A stretch of 64,000 nucleotides of DNA from Tropicimonas sp. IMCC34011 (lineage in GTDB: Bacteria > Pseudomonadota > Alphaproteobacteria > Rhodobacterales > Rhodobacteraceae). The notes below the pieces were generated by a model. It was given only the letters and a program-made list of their open reading frames with translations. It was not told the origin of the DNA and ran no database searches. The DNA lies in assembly GCF_003390865.1 (NCBI RefSeq), contig NZ_QMEJ01000001.1:186001-250000 (forward strand). Direction: 5' to 3'. This document shows, in pieces, positions 63,309 through 64,000 of this stretch (the stretch's first letter is position 1; each line of letters starts with the position of its first letter). Made by a program: the position numbers and the translations under genes.

Positions 63309-63539
63309 ATGGAAAATCACGTTAACAGCGCCGACGACGACCGCACAGCCAACAATGCCGTCCGGCATCAGTATCGTGTGCTGTCCGACGCAGAGAAACG
63401 GCAGATGGTCGAAATCAAAGACCTCGGCGCCGCATTTCTCGCCAAGTGCGACGAAGTAGGCCAGAGCCGTGAAATGTCTCTGGCGAGGGCCAACGCAGAG
63501 CAGGCGGTCATGTGGGCCGTCAAGCACGTCACGCGCTGA
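63309..63539 (+). CDS. Acb2/Tad1-type cyclic-nucleotide sponge
   Basis: 76 residues. 'YRVLSDAEKRQMVEIKDLGAAFL' then 'SREMSLARANAEQAVMWAVKH' matches the helical-hairpin Acb2/Tad1 family that binds and sequesters CBASS or Thoeris signal nucleotides. Tyr22 and Lys37 lie 15 apart, the same spacing I recall for ligand-binding residues in Acb2. It starts 2 bp after the portal stop, so it follows the portal in the head operon. Confidence 0.75.
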   Translation: MENHVNSADDDRTANNAVRHQYRVLSDAEKRQMVEIKDLGAAFLAKCDEVGQSREMSLARANAEQAVMWAVKHVTR

Positions 63540-63542
63540 TCC

Positions 63543-64000
63543 GTGACCCCCTACAGCCTCTCCAGCCTCGCACAGCGCCCCAAGGGCACGCGGGCGGTGC
63601 TGACTGGGATCGAGGAGCGTGCCGGGTCCGTGGTGGCCTACAGGAAGGCGCTGACGGCGATTTTGCAGGGCATGGCCAAGGAGACGCGCGACAGCGTCAT
63701 CGCTGAGCTACGCCGTGACAGGGGGCTGACGACGGATGCGCCGGGCGATAGTTGGTTCCGCCGACTGAGGACGGTGCAGCGGCAGCTTTCGTCAGAGGCA
63801 GCCCGGATGGTGGAGAACATCCTGCGGCTCGACGCCAAGCGGCACACGGAGCGCTTTCGCGAGGACGCGCGCCGCACGCTGGGGATCGATCTTGCCGCGG
63901 TGGTCCGAGAAGAAGACCTGGTTGAGGCCATCGAGACGGCCCTGTCGCGCAACGTGGCGCTGATCACGTCGCTCGGAGAGGACGCGGTGAACCGGGTGGA
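63543..64000 (+). CDS. Minor head protein (Mu F/SPP1 gp7-like), 5' part
   Basis: GTG start at 63543; the frame is open to the right edge (152 codons seen). 'LAQRPKGTRAVLTGIEERAG', 'LTAILQGMAKETRDSVIAELRR' and long amphipathic helices fit the minor capsid/morphogenesis protein that normally follows the portal in this phage type. The remaining domain is outside the window. Confidence 0.6.
   Translation, partial: MTPYSLSSLAQRPKGTRAVLTGIEERAGSVVAYRKALTAILQGMAKETRDSVIAELRRDRGLTTDAPGDSWFRRLRTVQRQLSSEAARMVENILRLDAKRHTERFREDARRTLGIDLAAVVREEDLVEAIETALSRNVALITSLGEDAVNRV

Larger units (their letters stand above)
41052..64000. mobile_element. Prophage (siphovirus-like), left part
   Basis: A contiguous set of integrase, early genes, lysogeny control, replication, terminase and head genes begins at the 3' end of tRNA-Leu and continues past the right edge. 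The left end (attL) is taken to lie in the T-arm/acceptor end of the tRNA; the right end (attR) is outside the window, so the core sequence cannot be read by comparison. The switch from long host genes to chains of short overlapping genes marks the border clearly. Confidence 0.93.

Noticed and set aside
41063-64000. CRISPR array or insertion sequence inside the prophage
   Set aside because: I saw no regularly spaced direct repeats and no transposase-like gene; the repeats present are dyads or operator half-sites.

Overview
The window is about 41 kb of a high-GC alphaproteobacterial chromosome followed by about 23 kb of a prophage that runs off the right edge. The host is most likely a Rhodobacteraceae (Roseobacter-type) bacterium. 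The evidence is the dusB-ntrB-ntrC-ntrY-ntrX cluster with NtrC lacking the sigma54-contact motif, the fused ispDF gene, the bamA-skp-fabZ-lpxA-lpxI-lpxB block, the paired DUF6456/DUF6477 genes, the zwf-pgl-pgi cluster, acuI (acrylyl-CoA reductase, typical of DMSP users), a BioY biotin transporter subunit, and an MttB-family methyltransferase.

Host layout, left to right: the 3' part of an MttB-family gene; a divergent DUF6477/DUF6456 pair; a GNAT acetyltransferase; aconitase acnA on the minus strand; a DUF1223 exported protein; the outer-membrane assembly and lipid A block (bamA to lpxB); a lone FliG-domain gene; purB; a DUF6314 protein; bioY; the sugar-phosphate cluster zwf-pgl-pgi; acuI overlapping a photolyase; hpt with a small membrane protein; a RatA-like protein; the minus-strand overlapping run ispDF-pgpA-pncC; the nitrogen regulation cluster; malate synthase glcB; dsbB with a DedA/YqaA-like membrane protein; a TRAP transporter DctQM pair without a visible binding protein; and tRNA-Leu(CAA).

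The prophage starts at the 3' end of tRNA-Leu. A tyrosine integrase lies next to the tRNA. A leftward early arm (42.2 to 48.9 kb) is a chain of small genes, mostly overlapping by ATGA or GTGA, and includes a Sak4-type RecA-like ATPase and a NinB-like protein. A control region (48.9 to 51 kb) holds a LexA/CI-type repressor, a small Cro-position gene, and four copies of a 14-bp operator built from two TGGCCA half-sites, two copies beside each early promoter. Between the repressor and the left promoter, where lambda carries rex, sits a Panacea-domain (DUF4065) protein overlapping a two-helix membrane protein. This is a likely toxin-antitoxin or exclusion module.

The rightward arm carries small genes, a cytosine DNA methyltransferase (with a second long reading frame inside it that looks like a known phage protein family), a VRR-type nuclease, a DUF1376 replication protein, a primase zinc-finger reading frame separated by a G6 run from a TOPRIM-helicase, SSB, and a candidate late regulator. 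After a stretch dense in inverted repeats come the packaging and head genes: terS, terL, a 23-residue CxxC microprotein, a portal protein and a minor head protein.

The most interesting locus is at the right end. The portal protein carries a C-terminal 2H-phosphoesterase domain of the anti-CBASS Acb1 type, with two His-x-Thr motifs. It is followed two bases later by a small protein of the Acb2/Tad1 cyclic-nucleotide sponge type. A nuclease-type and a sponge-type CBASS inhibitor therefore appear to be encoded together inside the head-gene operon.
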